Assembly: GCF_018991925.1 (NCBI RefSeq)
Contig: NW_024726235.1
Coordinates: 6,862,291-6,926,290 of the forward strand
DNA length: 64,000 bases
Direction of reading: 5' to 3'
Source: Homarus americanus
Taxonomy: Eukaryota; Arthropoda; Malacostraca; Decapoda; Nephropidae
Below are positions 47,605 through 59,279 of this stretch, piece by piece. The notes under the pieces are model-generated. The model did no database searches and was not told the origin of the DNA. It saw nothing but the letters and a program-made list of their open reading frames with translations. The position numbers and the translations under genes were made by a program. Positions within the stretch are counted from its first letter, which is position 1. Every line of letters starts with the position of its first letter.

Positions 47605-49215
47605 TCACTGTCACTACTGCCCCCTCCTCACACACTCACTTCTGCCCTCCTCACACACCTCACTGCTGCCCCCTCAACACACCCCACTACTGCCCCCTCA
47701 CACACTCACCACCTGCCCCTCCCCACACTCACCACTGCCCCCTCCTCACACACACCTCACACTCGCCTCCTCACACCTCACCACTCCCCTCCTCACCACC
47801 TCACTCACTGCCCTCCCCACACCACCACTGCCCCTCCCCACACCCCTCACCACTGCCCCCTCACACACCACCACCTGCCCCTCCTCACACCTCACCACTG
47901 CCCCTCCCCACACACCTCACCACTGCCCCTCCACACCCACCTCACCTGTCCTCCCCACACCCTCACCCACTGCCCCCCACCTCACCACACTGCCCCTCCC
48001 CACACACCCACCACTCCGCCCTGCCCCACACTCCCCACCACTGCCCCCCCTCACACCTCACCACTGCCCCTCTACACACCACTGCCCCCCTCTCACACTC
48101 CACTGCTGCCCCTCTCACACACTCACTACTCTGCCCCTCCTCCACACTCTCCACTGCCCCTCTCACACTCTCCCTCTGCCCTCTCCACACTCTCACTACT
48201 GCCCCTCTCACACACCTCACTACTGCCCTCTCACACACTCACTACTGCCCCTCTCACACACTCACTACCCTCACACACTCACTGCCCCTCTCACACACTC
48301 ACTACTGCCCCTCTCACCCTCCTACTGCCCTCTCACACACTCACTACTGCCCTCTCACCTCACTACTTCCCTCTCCCCTCACTACTGCCCTCTCACCTCA
48401 CTACCTCTCTCCCCTGCCCTCTCCACACTCCTACTGCCCTCTCTCCTCTGCCCTCCCTCACACACTCACTACTGCCCTCTCCTCCTACTGCCCCTCTCCC
48501 TCACTGCCCCTCTCCCACACACTCACTACTGCCCCTCTCACTCACTACTGCCCTCTCCACACTCCACTGCCTCTCCCCCTCACTGCCCTCTCACACTCTA
48601 CTTCCCCTCTCACCACACTCACCTGCCCTCTCCCTCACTACTGCCCTCTCCACTCACTACTGCCCTCTCTCACTACTGCCCCTCTCCCACCTCCCTCTGC
48701 CCTCTCACACTCTCACTGCCCTCCTCACACACTCTCCACTACTGCCCCTCTCCCCACTCCCTGCCCTCCCTCACTACTGCCCTCTACCTCCCCTACTTCC
48801 CTCTCACACCTCACTACTTCCCTCTCCCTCTACTGCCCTCTCCACACTCACTGCCCTCTCACACTCACTACTGCCCCTCACACCTCCTACTGCCCCTCTC
48901 ACACCTCACTACTGCCCTCTCACACCTCCCCACACCCCTCTCACACACTCACCTGCCCTCTCACACCTCCCCACTGCCCCCTCTCTCACACACCTCACCT
49001 CACCTCCCCACTACTTCCCTCTCATCACACTCACTACTGCTCCCTCTCCCTCACTACTGCTCCTCTCTCACCTCACTACTGCCTCTCACCTCTCCCTACT
49101 GCTCCTCTCCCTCACTACTGCCCCTCTCCCACTCTGCCCTCTCACACACTCCCTCCTCACTACTGCCCTCCACACACTCACTACTGCCCTCTCACCTCCT
49201 ACTGCCCCTCCTTTC
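47605..49215. repeat. ~21-bp CT/CA-rich minisatellite (CACACCTCACTACTGCCCCT)
   Basis: About 75 copies of CACACCTCACTACTGCCCCT(C), strongly pyrimidine on +, with frequent deletions. All three + frames are open for 500-800 codons (Pro/Leu/Ser/His), which is not evidence of coding. Confidence 0.94.
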
Positions 49216-49254
49216 CTCCCTCCCCTCTCACGCTCAACTGATTCTCCAACTCTC

Positions 49255-49690
49255 ACACTCGGTAATACCTTTCCCTTCCTTCCCATATCCTTTTCTCTTC
49301 CCTCTCCCCTTCCTCCCTCTCCCCTTACCTCCCTCTCCCCTTACCTCCCTCTCTCCTTATCCCCTCTCTCCTTACCTCCCTCTCCCCCTTACCTCCCCTC
49401 TCTCTACCCCCTCTCCCTTACCTCCCCTTTCCCTTCCCTCCCTCCCTCTCCCTCTACCACTTCCAGACTCCCCTTACCTCCCTCTCCTTTTCCATCCCCC
49501 TTCTCTCCCCTCTCCTCCCCCTTCCCGTCTCCTCCTCTTTCCTTCCCTCCTCTTCCTCCTCCTTCTTTCCCCTCCCTCTACTTTTCCTACTCCCCATCCC
49601 CGCCTCCCTGCTCCTCCTCCTTCCCTCTCCTCCTTCATTTCCTCCTTTCTCTTACCTCATTTTTCCCACCCCACCCCACCCCACCCCTCC
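49255..49690. repeat. Pyrimidine tract (CTTACCTCCCTCTCCCC)
   Basis: CTTACCTCCCTCTCCCC units at 49310-49440 grade into C/T-rich sequence that ends in CCCCCGGCAG at 49691-49702. That is an acceptor-like site, but repeats dominate the context. Confidence 0.8.
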
Positions 49691-49702
49691 CTCCCCCGGC
49701 AG

Positions 49703-50222
49703 GCACTATGGATGCCAGCTGTAGTGAGCGAGCCACCCAGTGTTGCCTCAGCCGCCGTGCCAGCCACTCTCCCTGGCTCTAAATCCAGCCTCTCCCTCTC
49801 TCCCTGCTCCTGGCTCCTCACTCGCGTCTGGCCTCACCTCTCACTCTCCTCTCATCCTCGTGCGACACTCATTGATAGCGTGTAAAGGAGTCCCCCGGCA
49901 GGAAGTGATCGAGGAGGTGCTGCTGACGTTTCGGTGGTTGGAGCGCTGTGGGGCGTGTGAGAGGGGCGTGTTGTGTGGTGTTGGGAGAGTGGGAAGTGAT
50001 GAGGACAGTGATGTGATGAGACCTATGGAGTGAGTGATGGGGTAACAAAAATAGTCTCAAAGTTTGGAGAGTAGTGATCGAGGAGAGGATGTAGTGAGTG
50101 GGTGAGGAGGAGGTGGAGGAGGAAGAGGTCTGGAGTAAAGAGTGTGTACGACTGATAATGTAGTGTGAGATAATGAGTAAAACATACGACAGGAATAAAG
50201 GGATGAGAGAAAAATAGAGAGA

Positions 50223-50254
<32 letters not shown>

Positions 50255-52399
50255 TGTGTGTGTGAGGGAGCGTGAGGCCGAATATCGACGGAGGCCGGGG
50301 GTGCCGCTGGCCGCAAGTACTCCTAGTTACGACTCACAACAAAAACGTTATTGAAGCGGATATTACTCCCCTGTGTACCCTCCCCACGTACCTCCCTCCC
50401 CCCCACCACGTACTGGGTAGCTGTGTAATGGTCGTCGGGAAGACAATAACGTAGGAATCGATCAATAGTTAATAGATCAAGAGTGTCTTTTAAGTGTTAT
50501 TGAAGTGTTGACATAAGTGTGTGTGTGTGTGAAGAGAAAGATTGTGGCATCTCCCAGGAAGTGAGCATAGAGTGTTAAGTGTTGCGTTGGTTGTTTGGTT
50601 GTGTGAGGAGGAGTTGGTTGGGTGGTTGGTGAGGCGTGTAAACAACGTGGCGTGGTGTTAGGGGCGGCATCAACAGGTTTAGTGGAGGTGGCGGCGGCGT
50701 CGTAGGGTCAGCTGATTGGTGTTGGCGGTGGTGACGTCCTGCCTCGCCCACCTCTCACTGTCTCCTACCTCCACGCCCTCACTCACCTCTCACCCACGCC
50801 TGCCTCTCTACCGTCACCCCATTTCTCATCACTTATCTCTCACCCTCGCCACTCACCAGCTTCCCCAGGGACCTCCCCTCCCGGATAATGCCAGAGGCTG
50901 TGTTTCCCCGCCTGCCATATGTGGAGGAGTGAGAGCGGTAGGAGTGTGTGTACAGCGAAGATGACGACCAGAGGGCCACAGTGTGCACACTTCTCCACCG
51001 TCAGTCGGCCGCGCCCCTGGCCACCCACTTCTGCAGTAGCAGACACCAGCTAGTGTCCCACTATGAGGAACATCACTACCCCCTGAGCTCCTCCCCCCTC
51101 CTCCCCCTTGCCTCCTCCCATCCCTCCTCCTCCCGGTTTATGCTGGACGTCCTTCTGTCTCACCTCCTGCCGGGGAGCTGTACTGGTTACCACTTTCCAC
51201 CTCTCCTGCTTCTCCCGGTTGATGGTCGAGGCCCTCCCACCTCCCGTCTTCCTCCGGTTGGTGCTACATGATGGCGTCAGGGTCTCCTCCTCCCCACCAG
51301 CAGGAACACCACCACGAGAGGCCACCACCAAGCCTCGACCCTCACCTCCTCCATGGGTAAGACGGTAGATCTCACTATCCACCCGTCCCCCCTTCTTCCC
51401 CCTCTCCGCCCAACACGAGGAAAACGAGGTCATTTGTCTTAGTTCATTACGCAATAACCTTAAGTCTTAATGATCAAGGTGATAAGCAGGTGCATGTTAA
51501 CTCTCCATTACCCCTTTCATTAATTCTCTCTCAGTCAATTATAGATTTTTTACGCCAACATGTAAACTTAACGATCATTATAACACCAAGTAATTTTTTG
51601 TGTATTTTATGATTATAGAAGTGATGACCCAACAGCCTCTCCACTATTCTGAGGTCTTAAGTGGTAATTTTTTTGGGGGGGTTCAGAGTGACACGATACT
51701 GTTGTAAGAGTTGTGTTACGTTTCAGAGACAATTTTATCATGTCAATCTTCAACCCGTGTAATGAGAAGATATACCTGTGTGTGTGTGTGTGTGTGTGTG
51801 TGTCAGTCAGTCAGTCGGTCATTTTATAGTCCATTAAAAGAAATGAAATCTGGGGGTAAATGTCCGTAGACTTTCGATACCGCCGCGATACACAGCTGGC
51901 GTTGTGTTATTGTATCGTACCTCGCCTGTCATATTATCGTTTCACACTTAAGGTATTATCATTCAGTGTATGTTTACTACCGTTGTATCTCCTTGGTGGT
52001 ATTTACATCTGTATATCAAGCAAAAATATGGTCTTTTATTATTATTGTTTTTGTCGATATTGATCATTATTTTTTTGTCAATACATATATACAAGAACTG
52101 AAGACTGTATAACAATTCCAAGTCGGTTAAAGCACACGTAAGTATTTATTTTTTTTCCGAACTGGTTAATGCTACTCTATCATAACATTATCCTTTACTA
52201 TTATTCTCAACTGTGGAAATACATTAACAAAAAAACATTATCTTCACTCTACCAACAAAAGAAAAACTGACTTGAGTTGGAAATTTGAGCGTAAACTCAG
52301 TCTCTAGCACTTAACGACCGACGTGCTCAACAAAACACTTTCCTGAGTCTTACTTTTATTCGGGAGAGTCGAGTCGTTTCCTTTGGTAATGTTCAGCCA
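49703..52399. other. Mostly unique, GC-rich parts; possible untranslated or unplaced exons
   Basis: Acceptor-like CCCCCGGCAG precedes 49703 and 49903. 50690-51370 is GC-rich and open in more than one frame. (GA)n lies at about 50228-50254 and (GT)n at 51777-51803. None of the translations shows a domain I recognise, and no acceptor/donor pair with matching phase was found. From 51400 on the sequence is AT-rich with dense stops. An exon or promoter around 50.2-51.4 kb is possible but unproven. Confidence 0.35.
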
Positions 52400-53540
52400 A
52401 GGTCATTGTGGGTGGTTGCCTGCCTGCCTGAACTGACGTGTGTTCTTGTTGAGGACGATCATGTACTGGTGTGGGTGGTTGTAGTTGTTGTGATTGAGTG
52501 CTTTAATGGTGGTAGGTGTGGTTGTGTATTGGTTGTTTTGGTGGTGGTATGTGTGGTTGTATTGTTTGGTTTGGTTGTGGTTATGATGTTTGTATTGGTG
52601 GTAGTTGTTGTGGATGAATATTTTTTTTAAATAAACAAGTACTATACCTAGTCAGTGTCTATACGTTACTGCTACATTTATACATCATTTTATTCTTATT
52701 ACTATTCATTAAAAGTGAAAGGGCATTTGACTAAAAAAATATATACATTTATTCTATAATTTTAAACTTCACCGATATACATTTTTTGTCTCGTGTTGGT
52801 GTATTTCTCGAAGCGTCTATGACTGTATGTGTTAGTAATGCCGTCATACCAGCCAGTTGCCGTCTCTTTGTTTATTTATACCGGAAAGCGCGCGCATCTT
52901 CGAGTATTTGTTGTTGTCCGTCTGCCAAATCAGCTGACGAGGTAACATTTTATTTATTCTATTCCCGCTGTTATTTATGTCTCTTATCTCCCGAGGATAG
53001 AGGAGGAGAGAGTTAGTTTGTCTTTTGTTTCGTATTTGGCCATTTTATCATATCCTGAAGAGTAAAATATCTTGCTTTAATACACCCCGACTCTTTTTTT
53101 TTTATCCTTTATTCTGGGGATCATTGGTTCTCGTATATTGTCATCAAAACACACAATATTGAGCAGAAACGATGAGCTACACTGATTGACCGAAATGATA
53201 CGCAATTGATCGATTTCTGATAACGTGGCAGTCCAGGAGTGGAGGATTTAAGACACAAGATTACTGGTTACTGTTTTTAATTTCGTTATATATTTTGGCA
53301 GTGTAGACACGACTGTAAGAGGAGACTTCAATATTTGTTAATTTATTTGTTGACATTGCAGGACTCAAGGTCAGAGGTAACGGGAGGGAGGGGAAGAATA
53401 TTTGACATTGACTTGCAAACATCGGAGTTTCGTTTTTGTTTTTATCTGTTTTATTATTGTTTATGGTAACATGGTTGCCCTCGAATGCTTCAGAAGGTAT
53501 TGTGTATGAAGGCTGTGCTTGAATGCAGGAAAACTGGCGG
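52400..53540. other. Unique region with a GGTTGTGG-rich part
   Basis: 52400-52620 is G/T-rich (GTGGTTGTAGTTGTTGTGAT and relatives). The rest is AT-rich with no gene recognised. Confidence 0.5.
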
Positions 53541-53544
53541 CTTT

Positions 53545-54240
53545 TATCGGATTTTGCGCGCCACAAACCATGATTTATCGTTAACTGGGTGTTCCCGCCG
53601 AGCCTGGTGGCGGGGTGGTGGGTGGGCGGACGGACGGCGGGAACGTGTCTAGACCATCTCTATATTATCCGTGGCAGGTTTAGTACGTATGAACAGAGAC
53701 CGTTCGACCCATAAAGCGTTCGTGTGTAGTATTGTATATTTTGTAGCTCGTGTGTGACCTTCCACTTAAGCTCAGTGACCTTGTATCCAGCTGGGAATTA
53801 TTGTCCGGATCTTGGCATAGTGACCTGGAATCTATATTAAGTAAAAAACAAAAACACATGTTATCCGGACGACTTTTTGGGAACTACTTGAGGGAGATTA
53901 ATTTTTTTTAGGCACAAATGAAATTATTATCCAAGGTGGGGGAAGGTCGTATTGATTTTGGGGTTTATCAAAGGCTAAGGTCATCATAGTTTCGCTGCGT
54001 CTCAACCTCCTCCAGTTTCAGGGTTTATTGTGTTTTGTTGTGATGTAATGTCTGGTTTTACGCGCCAAAAACTGAGGTTATATTGTTTATTGTTATGACG
54101 TCATATAGCATTGAAAATTTTACGCGCCAAAGTTTTTGTTTATATTGATTCTCTTCGGTAATGATGTCAAATTGAATCGAATTTTTACGCGCCAAAAATA
54201 GTGTTTATATAATTTTTTTTTTTGTGTTGTGGTAATGTTG
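53545..54240. promoter_or_regulatory. E2F-type site cluster with one CRE
   Basis: TTTTACGCGCCAAA occurs at 54056-54070, 54118-54131 and 54183-54198, at 62 and 65 base spacing, inside an otherwise diverged repeat. E2F-like cores also lie at 53552-53562 (TTTTGCGCGCC), 53592-53599 (TTCCCGCC) and 53636-53643 (GGCGGGAA). A perfect cAMP-response palindrome TGACGTCA lies at 54096-54103. E2F/DP is known to bind TTTSGCGC-type sites in cell-cycle promoters. No transcript start could be placed. Confidence 0.5.
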
Positions 54241-54768
54241 TTGTTGTAGTTAACTTTCTGTTGTATTATTTGTATTAGTGATATTAATACAGAGGTTGTT
54301 TATATTAAGAGTTGTCTGCCGTGTCGTTTATATATTTTTTCATCCTAATTTGCGTTGTAGTGTTGCAGTTTTTGTTTTAATTCGTTTCGTCCTATTGTGA
54401 TGGTTGTGTGCACGCGAGTTTGTGTGTAAACAACTCGTCAGCTGTTAGATGCTTAATGGAGCAGGTGATTCATGCTATACAGGTGTGTTCATCTGCCTTG
54501 ACCCATTCCCCTGAGGGTCACATGTGTGTTTGGGGGAGGGATTAAAGGAAGACAGGTGTGGTGGGTAGGGAATACAGGTATAGTTAAGAGGGGGGGTGCA
54601 GGTGTGAGAATGAGGGGGTTACCTTTTAAGTCAACGTGAGGAGATTTAAGTTTATCCCCTTGAACACGATGACTTAACCCCTTGAGTACGAAACCTTTCT
54701 CCTGAGTTCAGTGAATTAGTTCGATGAGAACGTAATATCGTTTACAAGTCTTAACATTAAGGCTAAAG
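54241..54768. other. Unique region
   Basis: AT-rich, then GC-balanced from about 54400. Related short phrases CACGATGACTTAACCCCTTG and TTATCCCCTTGAACACG occur near 54650-54700. No gene recognised. Confidence 0.5.
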
Positions 54769-54785
54769 ACACACACACACACTCA

Positions 54786-54842
<57 letters not shown>
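54769..54842. repeat. (CA)n microsatellite
   Basis: CA run with ACTCACTC interruption at about 54780-54790. Confidence 0.97.
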
Positions 54843-54845
<3 letters not shown>

Positions 54846-55119
54846 TCAATTCAAATAAACACGTACATACACAGTTACGTACATGATATATTGTATCTGA
54901 CATATAACTACATACTTGTGTACATAAGAGTAACATTACAGACACGCCCCTCACTTGTGTTTACAGAATGTTGTCAAAGACTCGAACCCTTTGTTTATGT
55001 TACCAGACTCTCAGTTCTATTTGTTGAGGATGATGTTATCGTTGATTTTGTTCAGAATGATTTTAGAGAGATGGGGAGTGGATGAAAGTCAAAGATATAC
55101 CTGATGTTCCTGTGTTTTG

Positions 55120-55283
<164 letters not shown>

Positions 55284-55589
55284 CTGCTTTTTTTCTGTCT
55301 CATTTTCTTTCTCTCTGTTGGACTGGAGACAGATGTTATCTTATCATATACGTGACGTTATATATCTGTAAGGTGTATTAAGGACGTCAGTTATTAAATT
55401 TGGGAATGTTTGGGGGGGGGGGTGGAACGTCACATAAGCCTTAGCACAGTTACACAAGTGTTCACGCCCAATGTAGCACAGGTGTTCAAGGGCATTTAAT
55501 GAAGCCAGGTGTGTGTGTGTGTGTGGGGGTGGGTGGGGTGTTTGGTCGAGCAAGTAGCGAACGACAGCGACGGTGTTGTTGTTGTGTTC

Positions 55590-55770
55590 GTAGGGTGAGG
55601 ATGGTTGGTCCAGATCACTGCCTCCTTCTCCCCCTCCTTCGTGTACTGCCACTCACCACAACCTCGCTGCCCCTCATTACCGACGTGCCGCCCCTCACAG
55701 TCATGTGGGAAGAGATAGTACTAGTGAGATACAGTGGTGGAGGAGGTGGAATGATTTACCTTGAAAGACG
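55590..55770 (+). CDS. Possible upstream exon with hydrophobic N-terminus (weak)
   Basis: A frame opening at an ATG (55600) begins MVGPDHCLLLPLLRVLPL, a hydrophobic start that could be a signal peptide or just a CT-rich by-product. A GT at about 55766 (AGAC|GTAAAG) would leave phase 1, which matches the start of the candidate exon at 56235. No homologue is recognised and the sequence is C/T-rich, so this is only a pointer to where a first exon might lie. Confidence 0.15.
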
Positions 55771-55826
55771 TAAAGGTGTTTTCTCACTGTGTATTTACCT
55801 GACGTAACTCCCACAATCCAATGGCC

Positions 55827-55860
<34 letters not shown>

Positions 55861-56234
55861 AGTGAAATTGATTGGAATTTTATGCTTAAGTTAAATAAAC
55901 AAACCATGGCGGAAACAATACCTATAGTTGTTACAAGGAAAACGCCAAAAGGTTCTTCAGAAAATGGAAAACTGCGACATTTTTGAGAAAGAAGAAAGAG
56001 GAGGGAGTCTTCACCAAGAACTGACTGAAGGAGTGAGATTATGTTGTGGAATTTAAGACCCTAGAGATGAGTGAAACCTGAATAATGTTGTGTTTGGGAT
56101 CAGAAATTTATTGAGAAAAACCTGAAGTTATTTTGGGAACTGAAACTCACAAAAAAAAAATGATTTTTTGAGTAACCGAAACATAACTGAATAATTTGAA
56201 CAGCAACGGAAGCTTGTACGTCATGTTTGTCCAG

Positions 56235-57377
56235 GTGGTGATGCCTTCAAGGGGCGGCCACCTGTCCTCCCCCCTGTGTCCCCCTACCAAGACCCCCCCT
56301 TCCCTCTCCTTCCCACGACGAAGCCTCCTGTCCCTCTCTACGAGGACGTCGGTGGCCTCCTTGTGGCGTCCTGAAGGGTCGCCCTCCACCAAGTGTACAT
56401 CCTCGTCCTGCTGGTGGTCGTCGTCATCGTCATTACTTTCTCTTACTGCCTACCGTCGCCGATATCCTGAGGTTGGAGATTCATCTTTAGGAACCTTCAC
56501 GTCCAAAGGTACCACGCTTGGATCCTCCACGTCCAAAGATTCTACTCCTGGATCCTCCACGTCCAAAGATTCTACTCCTGGAGCCTTCACGTCCAATGGT
56601 TCCACTCCCGGAGCCTCCACGTCCAAAGGGTCCACCCCTGGAGCCTTCACGTCCAAATGTTCCACTCCCGGAGCCTTCACGTCCAAAGGTTCCACTCCCG
56701 GAGCTTCCACGTCCAAAGGGTCCACCCCTGGAGCCTTCACGTCCAAATGTTCCACTCCCGGAGCCTTCACGTCCAAAGGTTCCACTCCCGGAGCCTCCAC
56801 GTCCAAAGTGTCCACCCCTGGTGCCTTCACGTCCAAATGTTCCACTCCCGGAGCCTTCACGTCCAAAGGTTCCACTCCCGGAGCCTCCACGTCCAAAGTG
56901 TCCACCCCTGGTGCCTTCACGTCCAAATGTTCCACTCCCGGAGCCTTCGTCCAAAGGTTCCTCCGAACCTCGTCCAAAGGCCTTCGTCCTCCTCCAGGGA
57001 ACCTTCACGTCCAAGGTTCCTCCCGGAGCCTTCACGTCTCGGAAAAGGTCCTCCACTCCCGGAGCCTTCACGTCCAAAGGTTCCACTCCCGGAGCCTTCA
57101 CGTCCAAAGGTTCCACTCCTAGAGTCTTTACGTCTAAGTCCTCTACATTCAAGATCTTCACGCCCTCGCCCACGTCTAAAACCCCCGTGCTCTTACCCAA
57201 TTTCGGAACCTCCCAGTTCTCCTCCACGCTCAAATTCTCCCTATCTGGAGCCTGCACGCCCGCCCCCGCCCACTGCTGCTGCTGCGGGAGGTGTCGACGG
57301 TGCTGCTCGTGCTGTGCGTGCTGTGACTTGGTGCTGCTCAGAGCCTACCACGCCAGCTGGTTCACTTGGTTTCTCAG
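56235..57377 (+). CDS. Candidate exon: membrane segment, Ser/Thr/Pro repeat, Cys-rich end (broken as read)
   Basis: Bounded by TTTGTCCAG (acceptor, AG at 56233-56234) and CAG|GTGAGG (donor, GT at 57378). In order: a proline-rich part (56237-56371), a TGA (56372-56374), then HQVYILVLLVVVVIVITFSY, a possible transmembrane helix, then after a frame change RRRYPEVGDSS. About 20 copies of a 10-residue repeat STPGAFTSKG follow, then a Cys-rich end beginning CCCCGRCRRCCSCCACC. Changes between units at ACT/ACC, CCC/CCT and GGA/GGT are silent in the STPGAFTSKG frame, favouring that frame. At least three breaks (the TGA; shifts near 56450 and 56948) need sequencing errors or mean a pseudogene. No family recognised. 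Confidence 0.35.
56500..57125. repeat. 30-bp repeat with 90-bp higher-order unit
   Basis: About 20 copies of GAGCCTTCACGTCCAAAGGT plus TCCACTCCCG. From 56600 to 56940 the units form sets of three (AFTSKCSTPG, AFTSKGSTPG, ASTSK(G/V)STPG), i.e. a 90-base higher-order unit repeated about four times. Indels are far rarer than in most other arrays of the window, consistent with selection on reading frame or recent spread. Stop-free translations exist in several frames. Confidence 0.93.
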
Positions 57378-58369
57378 GTGAGGTGTGGCGACCCTTTGCA
57401 GCCTGACCACGGCCCCAGGTCATAAACCACCGCGAGTGGAAGGTGTGTGGATGAGGAGGAGGTCAGCATGTGGCCACCACCGGCAGTAGCACCCGGCCCT
57501 GAGGCGAATCACAGGCCCCGGGGTTAAAGCTGAGTGGTGTCCCCCTCTGGCCCTCGTCGTCGCCCTCCTCCTCCTCCTGCCGTTACTGCTGCTGGTGGTG
57601 GTAGTGGTGGTAGTGGTCCTGTCGCTTTCTACTTTTTGCTATTGTTGGTTTTCCTGTTGATTCCGTTGTTGGCTCCTGTTTGCTTCTTCTTCTGTTGTTG
57701 ATGTTAGTTATTGTGATTCTTCTCCTCCTCCTGTTGCCTGTTGGGGTAGGGTGGGGGGGGGGTCGTGGTGGGGTGAGTTGGGTCTTACAGTTGTCTCTCC
57801 CGTGCAAGTTTGTGTGTACATGAGTCCACCTGTCCCCTTCCCTGCCTCTCTGTGGATCACCTGAAGATTAGCCACACCCACCCTAGCTTAGGTTAGGGAA
57901 GTTAATATTAAGGTGAGATAAGCTGGGGGCTAATTTCCAGTTCATTCATTCTTCTTAAAGACGTAGCCTCCTCCTCCTTCTCCTCCTCTGTCTTCTTCTC
58001 CTCTTTTTCTTCCTCCCTCTCTTCTTCCTCCCCCTTCTCTTTCTCCTCTTCCCCCTTCTCTTCTTCCTGCTCCTCCTCCATCTTACCCTACTTCTCATCC
58101 TCCTCTTTAAAGACGCACCCTTCTTGCGCCGTTAAAGACAATGTGCGCCTGTCAGTGGAGGTGTGTGTGTGTGTGTGTGTGTGCAGTGTTTACGTTAAGA
58201 CAACTCCATCTGTGTGTGTGACTCAAGACAAACCATCGTACAGTACTTTAGTTTCTGACTCCTTCAAGATAAGCTGTTTCCCCTTCAAGACAACCTCCTT
58301 TCCTTTAAGACAACCGTATTGGGTTTTTTTTACCGTGTTACATACAGTACATCAGCTGCTGGACCGTCG
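57378..58369. other. Probable intron or intergenic DNA with one dispersed-element copy
   Basis: Begins at the candidate donor. 57580-57640 is GGTGGT-rich and 57960-58080 pyrimidine-rich; (GT)n lies at 58160-58182. GGATCACCTGAAGATTAG at 57854-57871 followed by CACACCCACCC and TTAGGTTAGGG is a copy of the dispersed element also seen at 21734. No further exon recognised. Confidence 0.5.
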
Positions 58370-58515
58370 AGGTTAGGTTAAGTTAGTATTAGGTTAAATT
58401 ATGTTTAGGTTAGTGTTATGTTATGTTGGGTTAATATTAGGTTAGGATAGGTAAGATTAGGATAGATAAGCGTAGGATAGATTAGGTTAGGTTAGGTTAG
58501 ACTAGGTTAGGTTAG
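58370..58515. repeat. TTAGG-like block
   Basis: GGTTAGGTTAAGTTAG.. with GGATAGG variants and GGTTAGGTTAGGTTAG at 58485-58500. Degenerate telomere-type block. Confidence 0.85.
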
Positions 58516-59279
58516 GAGATTCTACAGGTGATCCTCTCATATATTTATACAGTAGATATATTCTGACGTCATCACTTACGAGAGATATTTACCCTACGAG
58601 TCTCTGTGAACCAGGACTCGACCGACCGATCCAATTACCCAGAGTTCATGTGATTGCTGTTATTATTTCGCATTAATGATTCACTGATTACATTACGGTG
58701 TATCCAACAGTATTTTATTTATTTATTTATATTGTTTATTTTTCTGTAATAGCTTTTAATTTGATTCCTTATTTGTTTTTGTATTGAAATATATGATTTT
58801 TTTTTATGAAAGAAGAGTTGCCAGATATCTCCGAGTGTTCTAACATGGGTAAACAAAGGTTGCCAAGTACCACCAGACACAGAGGCCTTGTGACAATTTT
58901 AGTATGCATGGGTTTGTAAAGCGGAAACAGGCTATATTAACTATCCCAATTCTCAGGGGACTGTAAGATCCACCTCCCCTCCCCTCCCAAACCCCTCCCC
59001 CCCCACACCCCGCCCTTCCCCACCCACACCCCGCCCTTCCCCACCCACACCCCGCCCTCGCTGACCCAACACTTGCACTAGCAGGAAGGAAGAACCGCTG
59101 ACAGAGTAGTAATGGGCACTCACGTCTCGACCAAGCTATAGTCCTGAAATCCGATATTCACTAACACGATAAAAGACTCACCCGCTCTAGTGTGTAAGAC
59201 CCGGTTAAGAGGCTCGCTATATTGAGGTGAGTGCCAGGACGCTCGCTTAAGTGAATCTATATTTTGCAGCGCTTAAACT
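58516..59279. other. Unique region
   Basis: AT-rich to about 58900. Then a C-rich part with CCACACCCCGCCCTTCCCCA repeated two to three times at 59000-59060. No gene recognised. Confidence 0.5.

Noticed and set aside
47498..49885. Pro/Leu/Ser/His-rich open frames of 575 to 795 codons
   Set aside because: Three overlapping + frames in a CT/CA array; composition explains them.
56450..57257. - strand frames reading Asp-Val-Lys-Ala-Pro-Gly-Val and Gly-Ser-Gly-Thr-Phe-Gly
   Set aside because: Unit-to-unit changes are silent mainly in the + strand STPGAFTSKG frame, and splice-like ends are on the + strand.
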